From positions 310,001-374,000 of the forward strand of contig NZ_JAUCBR010000004.1 of NCBI RefSeq assembly GCF_034676725.1: a stretch of DNA of 64,000 nucleotides, read 5' to 3'. The stretch's first letter is position 1, and each line of letters opens with the position of its first letter. The notes beneath the pieces are model-generated. The model was not told the origin of the DNA, made no database searches, and was given only the letters and a program-made list of their open reading frames with translations. This stretch comes from Denitromonas sp. (GTDB taxonomy: Bacteria > Pseudomonadota > Gammaproteobacteria > Burkholderiales > Rhodocyclaceae). The position numbers were made by a program, and so were the translations under genes. Below, one piece after another: positions 52,484 through 61,186 of this stretch.

Positions 52484-53434
52484 TCAGTCCATGAACAAGG
52501 AGCTCACCGACTCCTCATTGCTGATGCGCAGCATCGTGTCGGCCAGCAGCGAGGCCACCGAGACCTGGCGGATGCGGCCCGTGGCGCGAGCTTCGTCACG
52601 CAGCGGAATGGTGTCGGTCACCACCAGCTCGTCGAGCTCGGAATCGTTGATGCGCGAGATGGCTGCGCCCGAGAGCACCGCATGGGTACAGTAGGCGAGC
52701 ACACGCTTGGCGCCGTTTTCCTTGAGCGCGCTGGCGGCCTTGCACAGTGTGCCGGCGGTATCGACGATGTCGTCCATGATCACGCAGGTGCGGTCCTTGA
52801 CCTCGCCGATGATGTTCATCACTTCGGACACATTGGCTTTCGGACGGCGCTTGTCGATGATCGCCAGGTCGCATTCCATGCGCTTGGCAAAGGCACGCGC
52901 ACGCACCACACCGCCCACGTCGGGCGACACCACCATCAGGTCGGAATACTTCTGCTTGTCCAGATCGGCCAGCAGCACCGGGGCGGCATAGACGTTGTCC
53001 ACCGCGATATCGAAGAAGCCCTGGATCTGGTCCGCGTGCAGGTCCATCGTCAGCAGGCGCTGGACGCCAACGGCTTGCAGCATGTTGGCCACCACCTTGG
53101 CGGTAATGGGCACACGGGCCGAACGGGGGCGGCGGTCCTGGCGGGCATAGCCGAAATACGGGATGGCGGCGGTGATGCGACCGGCCGAGGCACGCTTGAG
53201 CGCGTCGACCAGGATCACCAGTTCCATCAGGTTGTCGTTGGTCGGAACGCAGGTCGGCTGCAGGACGAAAACATCCTTGCCGCGCACGTTTTCCAACAGC
53301 TCGACATTGACCTCACCGTCTGAAAAACGGCCCACCGTCGCCGAGCCGAGCGCCATGCCCAGCCGACGAACCACATCCGAGGCAAGTTTAGGATTGGCGT
53401 TGCCGGTAAAGACCATCAGGCTGCCGTGAGCCAT
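52484..53434 (-). CDS. prs: ribose-phosphate pyrophosphokinase
   Basis: 316 residues, the standard length. It makes PRPP from ribose 5-phosphate and ATP. GRFSDGEVNVELLENVRGKDVF, AAIPYFGYARQDRRPRSARVPI and the PRPP loop CVIMDDIVDTAGTLCKAA are intact. The start MAHGSLMVFTGNANP at 53434 matches the family; an in-frame upstream start exists but is not supported. The tRNA-Gln gene lies directly upstream. Confidence 0.96.
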   Translation of the reverse strand: MAHGSLMVFTGNANPKLASDVVRRLGMALGSATVGRFSDGEVNVELLENVRGKDVFVLQPTCVPTNDNLMELVILVDALKRASAGRITAAIPYFGYARQDRRPRSARVPITAKVVANMLQAVGVQRLLTMDLHADQIQGFFDIAVDNVYAAPVLLADLDKQKYSDLMVVSPDVGGVVRARAFAKRMECDLAIIDKRRPKANVSEVMNIIGEVKDRTCVIMDDIVDTAGTLCKAASALKENGAKRVLAYCTHAVLSGAAISRINDSELDELVVTDTIPLRDEARATGRIRQVSVASLLADTMLRISNEESVSSLFMD

Positions 53435-53517
53435 ACTGCTTCTCCGATGACAATCAGATTCAGATCGTGGTCGCAAAAACACGTCGGGCAGGCATCAAGC
53501 CTGCCCGACGTCCATGC

Positions 53518-53594
53518 TGGCTGGGGAGGAAGGATTCGAACCCTCGAATGCCGGAATCAAAATCCGGTGCCTTAACCGACTTGGCGACTCCCCA
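53518..53594 (-). tRNA. tRNA-Gln (anticodon TTG)
   Basis: A complete cloverleaf on the minus strand, 77 bases including the encoded CCA. The acceptor stem TGGGGAG pairs with CTCCCCA, the anticodon stem is CCGGA/TCCGG with loop TTTTGAT, and the T arm is GAGGGTTCGAATCCTTC. It lies between ispE and prs, its usual place in betaproteobacteria. Confidence 0.97.
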
Positions 53595-53612
53595 ATAATC
53601 GTTTCGCGTTGA

Positions 53613-54452
53613 TCACCCCGCCCAGTCATACAGCGGATGCCTGCCGAGGCTTTTCGCTGCCCACGCCTGCCACCGTTCGGGGCACTGCGCGACAACCTGC
53701 CGGGCCTGCGCTTCGTCCCGCATGGGGGCAAACACACAAGCACCCGAACCGGTCATCCGCGCTGACGCGTACTGACTCAACCAGTCGATCGCCAGGGCGA
53801 CCTGCGGGTACCGATCACACACTACCGGCTGCAAGTCATTCCGTGTGGTGTGCATCGCGAAGTCCGGCATTTTGATGATTTCCGTCGAACGCGTCAACTC
53901 CTTCGCAGAAAAGATTTCAGCGGTCGGCACCGACACCCCAGGCGCGAGCACCACATACCATGCCGGCGGCACCGCCATCGGCACCAGCGCCTCGCCAACG
54001 CCCTCGGCAAAGGCATCGCGCCCGAAGACAAAGAACGGCACGTCGGCGCCCAGGCCGAGGCCCAGCGCCTGCAAGCGCTCACGCGTCCAGTCAAGCTGCC
54101 ACAGGCGGTTGAGCGCCAGCAAGGTGGTGGCCGCATCGGAGCTGCCGCCACCGAGCCCGCCGCCCATGGGCAGCACCTTGTCCACCCAGATATCGACCCC
54201 GCAGGACACGCCCGCCTCGGCCTGCAGGCGACGCGCGGCACGCACCACCAGGTCGTCCTCGGGCGGCACGCCGGGCACCACGCTCATCCGCACGATGTCG
54301 CCGTCGTCCCGGCGGCGGAACCGCAGGGTATCGCCCCAGTCGAGCAAGCGGAAGGCGGTCTGCAGGAGGTGGTAGCCATCGGCCCGACGGCCGACGACAT
54401 GCAGGAACAGGTTGAGCTTGGCTGGCGCCAGGCAGGTCAGCGATGCATTCAT
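53613..54452 (-). CDS. ispE: 4-diphosphocytidyl-2-C-methyl-D-erythritol kinase
   Basis: 279 residues of the GHMP kinase family: APAKLNLFLHVVGRRADGYH, the ATP loop LPMGGGLGGGSSDAA, and ARMTGSGACVFAP. It is the fourth enzyme of the MEP isoprenoid pathway, whose first product, 1-deoxyxylulose 5-phosphate, is also the expected product of the RLP-cupin pair in this window. The ATG overlaps the lolB stop (ATGA). Confidence 0.95.
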   Translation of the reverse strand: MNASLTCLAPAKLNLFLHVVGRRADGYHLLQTAFRLLDWGDTLRFRRRDDGDIVRMSVVPGVPPEDDLVVRAARRLQAEAGVSCGVDIWVDKVLPMGGGLGGGSSDAATTLLALNRLWQLDWTRERLQALGLGLGADVPFFVFGRDAFAEGVGEALVPMAVPPAWYVVLAPGVSVPTAEIFSAKELTRSTEIIKMPDFAMHTTRNDLQPVVCDRYPQVALAIDWLSQYASARMTGSGACVFAPMRDEAQARQVVAQCPERWQAWAAKSLGRHPLYDWAG

Positions 54453-55015
54453 TGCCACTGGTCGATCAGCAGTTTCAGGCTCACGTCGCCGCGCGACACC
54501 TCGACCAGGCGGGTCGGCGCATCAAAGCCATCGGCGGCATAGCCGCGATAACGGACCTCCCACCCCTGCTCGACCACGCGCAACGGGCGACCGAACGGAT
54601 CGCGCTCGCGGACATCATCGAGGTCCACGACCCCCGCCTGCACCCAGCGCGGCAGCACCGCGATCGGCACATCGGCCCCCAGCATGCGCGCCAGCAGCTC
54701 GTTGAGCGGCGCCACATGCCGCGCGCCATCGGCCAGCTGCAACACCGCCATGCCGCCCGACGCATCCAGTTCGGCCACGGTCTGCCCCAAGGGCGAGAAA
54801 AACTGCCAGCGATCCTGGCCTTCGGCGTGCTGCCAGGCAAATCGGCCATGCACCGCCTCCTCGCCACGCTGGGCGGCCAGACGCCCCGACACATTGAAGG
54901 ACGCCAGCACCGGGCGCTGCAGCATCGACTGAGCGGGCGGCAGCGGTGCGGTCAACGGCGTTGCGCATCCGGCCACCACCAGCGTGGCCGCACACACCAG
55001 GAGCGCGCGGATCAC
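54449..55015 (-). CDS. lolB: outer-membrane lipoprotein receptor LolB
   Basis: 188 residues with a lipoprotein signal (VCAATLVVAGC, lipobox VAGC). The LolB domain has FNVSGRLAAQRGEEAVHGRFAWQH and a C-terminal hydrophobic patch. It accepts lipoproteins from LolA and inserts them in the outer membrane. It is embedded between the TPR gene and ispE with 4-base overlaps on both sides. Confidence 0.93.
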   Translation of the reverse strand: MIRALLVCAATLVVAGCATPLTAPLPPAQSMLQRPVLASFNVSGRLAAQRGEEAVHGRFAWQHAEGQDRWQFFSPLGQTVAELDASGGMAVLQLADGARHVAPLNELLARMLGADVPIAVLPRWVQAGVVDLDDVRERDPFGRPLRVVEQGWEVRYRGYAADGFDAPTRLVEVSRGDVSLKLLIDQWQ

Positions 55016-56757
55016 AGGCCGAATCGGCGCATGACCGCCTTCAGCGTGTCGTTCTCCGGGTGCTTGCCGGCGGCCGCCTGCCAGGTCTGGCGCGCGCCCG
55101 CCTGATCACCCAGCGCCCAGATGACCTCGCCCAGATGAGCGGCAATCTCCGGGTCGTCGCGCAGGGTATAGGCTTTTTCGAGAATGCTGCGGGCATCGGC
55201 CAGATGGCCCTGACGGAAACGCACCCAGCCGAGGCTGTCGAGAATGAACGGATCGCCCGGGGCCAGCGCCACCGCCTTGCGAATCAGCCGCTCTGCCTCG
55301 TCCAGGCGCAGGCCGCGGTCGGCGAGCGAGTAGCCGAGGGCGTTGTAGGCGTGGGCGTAGTCGGGCTTGAGCGCGATGATCTTGCGCAAGCGGCCCTCCA
55401 TGGCCTCGATGCGGCCGAGCCGCTCGAGCAGCATGGCCGATTCGTAGAGCAGATCGGTGTTGTCCGGCTCGACTTGCAGGGCGCCGTCGGCTACCTGCAA
55501 GGCGGTATCGATCTGCCCGGCATCGCGCAGCATCTGCGCCTCCAGCAGCAGATAGTTCATCCGCTCGTCGCCGCCCTCGCCCAGCGCCTGCAAGCGCGCC
55601 CGCGCCTCGTCCAGGGCGCCGCCCTGCGCCAGCATGCGGGCAATCTGCAACTGCGCGCGCTCGCGGCGCGGGGACTGGGCCACGGCCTCGTAGTGGGCCA
55701 GCGCGCCGGCTTGATCGCCACGCGCCTCGAAGACCTGTCCGAGCGCCATCTCGATGGCATCCTTGTCCGGGTAGCCGCTGCTCTGCAAGACCTCCAGATG
55801 CTGCTCGGCGCCCGGCAGATCGCCCATCTCGAGGGCGATCATGGCGGCGGCGTAGCGCGAGGACTGGTCATCGGGCTCCTGCGTCAGCACCCGCTCGAAG
55901 GCGGTACGCGCCTCGCCATACTGCTTGGTGCTGACCAGGGCGCGGCCGTAGGCGCGCTGCACCTGCAGGCTGTCGGGATGCCGCTCCAGATAGCCCGCCA
56001 GGGTGCTGACGGCCGCGGCGGGATCGGTGCCGTGCTGGATCTGCGCCTTGAGCAGCAGCGGCTGGTCCCACTCGGGGCGCAAGCGGATCGATTCATCGAG
56101 CGCTGCCAGGCTGGCCGCTTCGTTGCGGGCGGCAAAGGCGGCATGGGCGCGGGCGAAATGCGCTTCGCTGTAGTCGAGATAAGGCTCGGTCACCCGGTCG
56201 ACAATCTGTCGCACCACGTCCTTGTCGGGCATGCGGGCGAGCACCCGATTGAGGCTGAGCAGGTCGCCCGGCAAGCGCGCGCCGGAGGTCGCCAGCGCCT
56301 CGGCCAGGCGCATGGCGATCTGCTCGTTGGAGACATTGGCGCCCCCCAGCGTCCCAGCCAGCACACGCTTGGCATCGGTTGACTCGGGGTCCAGCTCGAC
56401 CCACACGCCGGCCGCCTGCTGAGCGGCGTCCATCCGGCGCGCGTACAAGGCCATCTCGGTGGCTCGCTGGGCGACGCGCACATCGCGCGTCAGTTGCAGC
56501 AGCTCAAGGTAGACAGGGACGGCGACATCGACACGACCGCGGGCGCCGGCAATTTCGGCCAGCAGGACGCCATAGAGCACCTGCGGCGTGAGTTCCTGCC
56601 CCGGCATGCCGACCTGCGGAATTGGCTCGCCTGCCGCCGGCTCGGCCGTGGGCTCGGGCACGGCAGGCTGCGCCTGCGCCGCACAGGGCGCCAGGCCGGC
56701 AGCCATCAGCAGGGCCAGGCGAAGCAGCGGCCGACGGAGCGTCGAAGTCAAAGACAT
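55012..56757 (-). CDS. periplasmic tetratricopeptide-repeat protein
   Basis: 581 residues: a signal sequence (LLRLALLMAAGLAPCAAQA, cut near residue 30), then many TPR-like helical repeats through the rest (for example AHAYNALGYSLADRGLRLDEAERLIRKA). It is secreted to the periplasm. Such a protein is regularly found between mutM and lolB in betaproteobacteria, possibly helping outer-membrane biogenesis. The function is unproven. The start MSLTST at 56757 precedes the signal peptide. Confidence 0.9.
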   Translation of the reverse strand: MSLTSTLRRPLLRLALLMAAGLAPCAAQAQPAVPEPTAEPAAGEPIPQVGMPGQELTPQVLYGVLLAEIAGARGRVDVAVPVYLELLQLTRDVRVAQRATEMALYARRMDAAQQAAGVWVELDPESTDAKRVLAGTLGGANVSNEQIAMRLAEALATSGARLPGDLLSLNRVLARMPDKDVVRQIVDRVTEPYLDYSEAHFARAHAAFAARNEAASLAALDESIRLRPEWDQPLLLKAQIQHGTDPAAAVSTLAGYLERHPDSLQVQRAYGRALVSTKQYGEARTAFERVLTQEPDDQSSRYAAAMIALEMGDLPGAEQHLEVLQSSGYPDKDAIEMALGQVFEARGDQAGALAHYEAVAQSPRRERAQLQIARMLAQGGALDEARARLQALGEGGDERMNYLLLEAQMLRDAGQIDTALQVADGALQVEPDNTDLLYESAMLLERLGRIEAMEGRLRKIIALKPDYAHAYNALGYSLADRGLRLDEAERLIRKAVALAPGDPFILDSLGWVRFRQGHLADARSILEKAYTLRDDPEIAAHLGEVIWALGDQAGARQTWQAAAGKHPENDTLKAVMRRFGL

Positions 56758-56923
56758 TTCAAATCCCGGGAATCGATGGATCAAGCATGTTGTCGCCCAA
56801 TGGCGTCACTCATCGCTTTGGAGTGCACTTTGTGCGGCTGGTTCGCGGGATGTTAGCAGTTTCGCGGTTTCGGGCAAGCCAGTCGGCGCGCATACAATGC
56901 CACATTCACCGCTGGATTCGCCC

Positions 56924-57736
56924 ATGCCCGAGTTGCCCGAAGTCGAAACCACCCGGCGCGGCCTTGCGCCCCACCTGATCGGCCACAGCGTCCGCCGCGT
57001 GTCCGTGCGCTGCGCCCAGCTCCGCCAACCGGTGCCACCCGAGCTGGGCGCCACACTGACCGGCCAAACCCTGCGCCGGCTCGACCGACGAGCAAAGTAC
57101 CTGCTGTTCGGCTTCGACAGCGGGACATTGCTCGCCCATCTGGGGATGTCGGGCAGCCTTCGGCTGGTCAGGCCGGACACCGCACCGGAAAAGCACGATC
57201 ACGTGGATCTGGACTTCGGCCATCTGACACTGCGCTACCGCGACCCCCGCCGCTTCGGCATGCTGCTGTGGTTGAGCCCGGCGGACGACGGCAGCCCCCT
57301 GCGCGAGCTCGGCCCCGAGCCGCTGGAGGACGCATTCAACGGCGCGTGGCTGCATCGGCACACCCGGGGGCGCAAGACACCGATCAAGACCTGGCTGATG
57401 GACAACCACAATGTGGTCGGCATCGGCAACATCTACGCCGCGGAGAGTCTGTTCCGCGCCCGCATCCACCCGCTCACCCCCGCCGCTCAGCTCGGCCCCC
57501 GGCGCTGCGAGCGACTGGTGCAGTGCATCCGCGACACGCTGGCCGACGCCATCGCGGCGGGCGGCAGCACGCTGCGCGATTTCGTCGGCGGCGACGGCCA
57601 GCCGGGCTACTTCCAGCAGCAGTATTTCGTGTATGGCCGCGACGGCGAGCCATGCCGGATCTGCGCACAACCGATCCGGCGCATCGTCCAGGCGCAGCGC
57701 GCCACCTGCTTCTGCGCCCACTGCCAGCGCCGCTAG
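56924..57736 (+). CDS. mutM: formamidopyrimidine-DNA glycosylase
   Basis: 270 residues. The catalytic Pro2 and Glu3 open the protein (MPELPEVETTRRGL). The H2TH domain contains GIGNIYAAESLFRARIHP, and a C-terminal zinc finger uses CRIC and CFCAHC. It removes 8-oxoguanine and formamidopyrimidines. The ATG at 56924 is fixed by the required N-terminal Pro. It is divergent from the TPR gene. Confidence 0.96.
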   Translation: MPELPEVETTRRGLAPHLIGHSVRRVSVRCAQLRQPVPPELGATLTGQTLRRLDRRAKYLLFGFDSGTLLAHLGMSGSLRLVRPDTAPEKHDHVDLDFGHLTLRYRDPRRFGMLLWLSPADDGSPLRELGPEPLEDAFNGAWLHRHTRGRKTPIKTWLMDNHNVVGIGNIYAAESLFRARIHPLTPAAQLGPRRCERLVQCIRDTLADAIAAGGSTLRDFVGGDGQPGYFQQQYFVYGRDGEPCRICAQPIRRIVQAQRATCFCAHCQRR

Positions 57737-57876
57737 CCGCCGTTCGTCGCACACCGGCGACCTTCCGCGCGGCGCGGTGATTTCCGGTTTGGATGGCGCC
57801 CGGCTCGGCGCTATGCTAATAGCTTGCGAGAGACTCGGCCTCGGTGCCGAACACGTTGACACAGACAGGGTTCAGC

Positions 57877-59829
57877 ATGGCACTCATTGACCAGTTTTCC
57901 GAGTACAGTCGCTGGCGCGCCACGGCGGCGCGTACCGTGGGCCAGCTTCGTCACTGGCTGAGCCAGAACGAGATTGGCGACGCCCAGGGCGACCTGCGCC
58001 TGCAATACGTCCTCGATCGCCTGGGCGAAGACAAGCTCACCGTCGCCTTCGTGGCGGAGTTCTCGCGCGGCAAGTCGGAGTTGATCAACGCGCTGTTCTT
58101 CTCCGACTACGGCAACCGCGTGCTGCCCTCGAGCGCCGGGCGCACCACCATGTGCCCGACCGAGCTGCAATGGTCCGAGGGCGACACCCCGCAGATCCGG
58201 CTGCTGCCGATCGACACCCGCAAGGAACACGCCACCGTTGGCGAGCTCAAGCGCTTCCCCGACATGTGGACGCAGTTCCCGCTCGACACCAGTTCATCGA
58301 AGGCCTTGCAGGCGGCCATGGCCCGCGTGGGCGAAACCCGGCAGGTATCGCCTGCCGAAGCCGAGGCGCTGGGTTTCGCGATCGACCCCCAGGGCGAAGG
58401 TGGCCTGCAGCCCGACGACGCCGGGATGGTCGAGATCCCCTGCTGGCGACACGCCATCATCCACTTCCGCCACCCGCTGCTCGAGCAGGGGCTGGTCATC
58501 CTCGACACACCGGGGCTCAACGCCATCGGCGCCGAGCCGGAGCTGACGCTGTCGCTGCTGCCCAATGCGCACGCCGTGCTGTTCATCCTGGCGGCCGACA
58601 CCGGCGTGACCCAGAGCGATCTGTCGGTGTGGCGCGAGTATGTCAACGCCGGCCAGCGCCGCGACGGCCGCCTGGTGGTGCTCAACAAGATCGACAGCCT
58701 GTGGGACGGCCTGCGCGACGACGCCCGCATCAAGGAAGAGCTCGACCGCCAGGTGCAGTCCGTGGCGCGCAACCTCTCGCTCGGTGCGGAGCACATCTTC
58801 CCCATCTCGGCACAGAAAGGCCTGCTGGCACGCATCCAGGGCGATGTCGACCTGCTCGAACGCAGCCAGCTGGTGCGCCTGGAGCGCGCGCTGACCGACC
58901 AGCTGCTGCCGGCCAAGCAACAGATCGTCCGCAACGCCACCCTCGCCGAAACCGAAGACCTGGTCACCCACGCCGACAGCCTGATGGCGACCCGCCTGAC
59001 CGGCGTGCGCGAGCAGCTCAACGAGCTCACCGAGCTGCGCGGCAAGAACCAGAGCGTCATCGAATACATGATGCGCAAGATCCGTTCAGAAAAAGCCGAA
59101 TTCGAAGACGGGCTGAAAAAGTACTACGCCGTACGCAGCGTCTTCACCAGCATGACCAACAACCTGCTCGGCCACCTCGGCCTCGACGCCTTGCGCGACG
59201 AGACCCGCCGCACCCGCGAAGCCATGCTCGACTCAAGCTTCTCGCGCGGGCTGCGCGAGGCGATGGTGGATTTCTTCAAGCACCTGCGCAGCAATCTGCG
59301 CAAGTCGTCCGACGAGGTCGAGGAAATCTCCGGCATGCTCGGCGCCATGTACAAGCGCTTCTCGGTCGAACACGGCCTCAAGCTGGCGCCCCCGTCGGCC
59401 TTCTCCACCTCCCGCTACGAGCGCGAGATCGACCGCCTCGAGCAGGCCTTCAACCACCAGCTCAACACGCCGCTGGCCCTGCTCACCACCGAGAAGCACA
59501 CCCTCACCCAGAAGTTCTTCGAGACCATCGCGGTGCAGGCGCGACGCACCTTCGAGCTGGCCAATCGCGACGTGGAGCACTGGCTGCGGGCCGTGATGTC
59601 GCCACTGGAGACCCAGGTGCGCGAATACCAGCTGCAGCTCAAGCGGCGACTCGAAAGCGTCAAGCGCATCCACCAGGCCACCGATACGCTGGAAGACCGC
59701 ATCATCGAGCTGCAGCAGCAAGAGGATGCTCTGATAAAGCTGCGCACCGATCTCGACGCCGTCGCCGGCGACGTCCGCAAGGCGCTCGGCGCCGTCCCGG
59801 CGCTGACGACCGAGGCCAAGGCCGCCTGA
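57877..59829 (+). CDS. bacterial dynamin-like GTPase
   Basis: 650 residues. GTPase domain about 50-330: G1 AEFSRGKSE at 60-68 (first Gly replaced by Ala, as in many bacterial dynamin-like proteins), G3 DTPGLN at 210-215, G4 NKID at 270-273. The rest is mainly long helices (about 360-640) forming a stalk-like coiled coil with few hydrophobic stretches, so membrane contact is probably peripheral. It stands alone, not in a tandem pair. Such proteins remodel or protect membranes. Function here is not known. Confidence 0.9.
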   Translation: MALIDQFSEYSRWRATAARTVGQLRHWLSQNEIGDAQGDLRLQYVLDRLGEDKLTVAFVAEFSRGKSELINALFFSDYGNRVLPSSAGRTTMCPTELQWSEGDTPQIRLLPIDTRKEHATVGELKRFPDMWTQFPLDTSSSKALQAAMARVGETRQVSPAEAEALGFAIDPQGEGGLQPDDAGMVEIPCWRHAIIHFRHPLLEQGLVILDTPGLNAIGAEPELTLSLLPNAHAVLFILAADTGVTQSDLSVWREYVNAGQRRDGRLVVLNKIDSLWDGLRDDARIKEELDRQVQSVARNLSLGAEHIFPISAQKGLLARIQGDVDLLERSQLVRLERALTDQLLPAKQQIVRNATLAETEDLVTHADSLMATRLTGVREQLNELTELRGKNQSVIEYMMRKIRSEKAEFEDGLKKYYAVRSVFTSMTNNLLGHLGLDALRDETRRTREAMLDSSFSRGLREAMVDFFKHLRSNLRKSSDEVEEISGMLGAMYKRFSVEHGLKLAPPSAFSTSRYEREIDRLEQAFNHQLNTPLALLTTEKHTLTQKFFETIAVQARRTFELANRDVEHWLRAVMSPLETQVREYQLQLKRRLESVKRIHQATDTLEDRIIELQQQEDALIKLRTDLDAVAGDVRKALGAVPALTTEAKAA

Positions 59830-59842
59830 ACGAGGCGCGATC

Positions 59843-59875
59843 AAAAAAAGCGAGGCCGAAACGCCTCGCTTTTTT
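59843..59875. terminator. terminator between the dynamin-like gene and ferredoxin
   Basis: Stem AGCGAGGC/GCCTCGCT, six-base loop, A-run before and T-run after. It is placed between convergent stops, so it can work in both directions. Confidence 0.9.
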
Positions 59876-59891
59876 CATGGGGCCGACGGGG

Positions 59892-60143
59892 TCAGCCCTT
59901 GCTGGTCAGCTTGACGAACTTCTCCATCAGCTGCTCCTGCGTCTCGGGACGCTCGGGGTCCAGCGGGATACAGTTGACCGGGCACACCTGCTGGCACTGC
60001 GGCTCATCGAAATGGCCAACGCACTCGGTGCACTTGTCGGGGTCGATTTCATAGATCTCGTCCCCCTGGTAAATCGCGTTGTTCGGGCATTCCGGCTCAC
60101 ACACATCACAGTTGATGCATTCGTCGGTAATCATCAGGGCCAT
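59892..60143 (-). CDS. 2[4Fe-4S] ferredoxin, YfhL type
   Basis: 83 residues with two [4Fe-4S] clusters: CINCDVCEPECP and a second CTEC...CQQVCPVNC, the latter with the extra spacer characteristic of Allochromatium/YfhL-type ferredoxins. It is a low-potential electron carrier. The ATG is preceded by GGAGAGGATT and the gene starts 15 bp after coaD, so it is probably co-transcribed with coaD and rsmD. Confidence 0.95.
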   Translation of the reverse strand: MALMITDECINCDVCEPECPNNAIYQGDEIYEIDPDKCTECVGHFDEPQCQQVCPVNCIPLDPERPETQEQLMEKFVKLTSKG

Positions 60144-60158
60144 GACTCAATCCTCTCC

Positions 60159-60650
60159 TTATGGCTTCCGCTCAAGCTTCAACCGAAGCCGCTCCAATAC
60201 GCTCGGCTGAACAAACTGACTGACATCGCCCCCAAAGCGCGCGATCTCACGCACCATGGTGGCGGAAATAAACATGTACTCTTCGTCGGGCGTCAGGAAT
60301 ACGGTTTCGACATCCGGAAAGAGCTTGCGGTTCATGCCCGCCATCTGGAACTCGTACTCGAAGTCCGACACGGCGCGCAGGCCGCGCAGGATAACGCGTG
60401 CGTCGCGCGCTTGCACGAAATCCATCAACAAACCGCTAAATCCAACCACCTCGACGTTGTCGTAGGCGGCCAGCACCGTCCGCGCCAGATCGACCCGCTC
60501 CTCCAGCGTGAAGATCGGCCCCTTGGAGGCACTGGCGGCCACGGCCACGACGACCTTGCGAAACAGCAAGGAGGCGCGCCGAACCAGATCCTCGTGCCCC
60601 CGCGTGAGCGGATCAAAGGTCCCCGGGTAGATCACCGTCCCGTCTATCAT
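60159..60650 (-). CDS. coaD: phosphopantetheine adenylyltransferase
   Basis: 163 residues. GTFDPLTRGHEDLVRRA contains the nucleotidyl-transfer TxGH; ILRGLRAVSDFEYEFQMAGMNR and YMFISATMVREIARFGGDVS complete the family pattern. It makes dephospho-CoA from phosphopantetheine. The ATG overlaps the rsmD stop (ATGA), the common rsmD-coaD pair. Confidence 0.96.
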   Translation of the reverse strand: MIDGTVIYPGTFDPLTRGHEDLVRRASLLFRKVVVAVAASASKGPIFTLEERVDLARTVLAAYDNVEVVGFSGLLMDFVQARDARVILRGLRAVSDFEYEFQMAGMNRKLFPDVETVFLTPDEEYMFISATMVREIARFGGDVSQFVQPSVLERLRLKLERKP

Positions 60651-61186
60651 TCCGCTGGTCTCCGCATCAACTGGTAGCACACCTGCCCGACTTTTCCTGA
60701 CCGCTCGAGGTCGCACCCGGCCAGGGACTCGACCGGCGCTTCCGCCTCGACATACAGCCAGCCACCGGGCCGCAACAGCCCGGCAATCATCGGCTCGATT
60801 CGCGCCAGCCAGCCCTTGTGATACGGGGGGTCGAGAAAGACCAGATCATAGGCTTGCCGCACGGACGCTGCGAATTTTACCGCATCGCCGCGAAACACAC
60901 CTACTTGGCTTGCACCGAGCGCCTTCACATGTTGCTGCAACACCGCAACGGCGCGCGGGTCGTATTCCACCAGATCGACCTGTACTGCGCCGCGCGAGGC
61001 CGCCTCCAGGCCCATGGCGCCGGTGCCGGCAAACAGGTCGAGGCAACGCCAGCCGGTCAGATCCTGGCCAAGCCAGTTGAACACCGTCTCGCGCACCCGG
61101 TCCGGCGTTGGCCGCAGGCCGGGTACGCTGGCCACCGACAGCAGCCGCGAGCGCCACTGCCCGCCAACAATGCGCAGGCGGCTCAC
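60647..61186 (-). CDS. rsmD: 16S rRNA (guanine966-N2)-methyltransferase
   Basis: 179 residues. RIVGGQWRSRLLSV, the SAM loop LDLFAGTGAMGLEAASRGA and the catalytic DPPY (LVFLDPPYHKG). It methylates G966 of 16S rRNA. The ATG overlaps the stop of the M16-like gene, so these genes form an operon from 63973 leftward to the ferredoxin. Confidence 0.95.
   Translation of the reverse strand: MSRLRIVGGQWRSRLLSVASVPGLRPTPDRVRETVFNWLGQDLTGWRCLDLFAGTGAMGLEAASRGAVQVDLVEYDPRAVAVLQQHVKALGASQVGVFRGDAVKFAASVRQAYDLVFLDPPYHKGWLARIEPMIAGLLRPGGWLYVEAEAPVESLAGCDLERSGKVGQVCYQLMRRPAE

Noticed and set aside
54449..55015. Long plus-strand frames opposite lolB and the TPR gene
   Set aside because: They lack domains, while the minus-strand genes have signal peptides, overlaps and family motifs.
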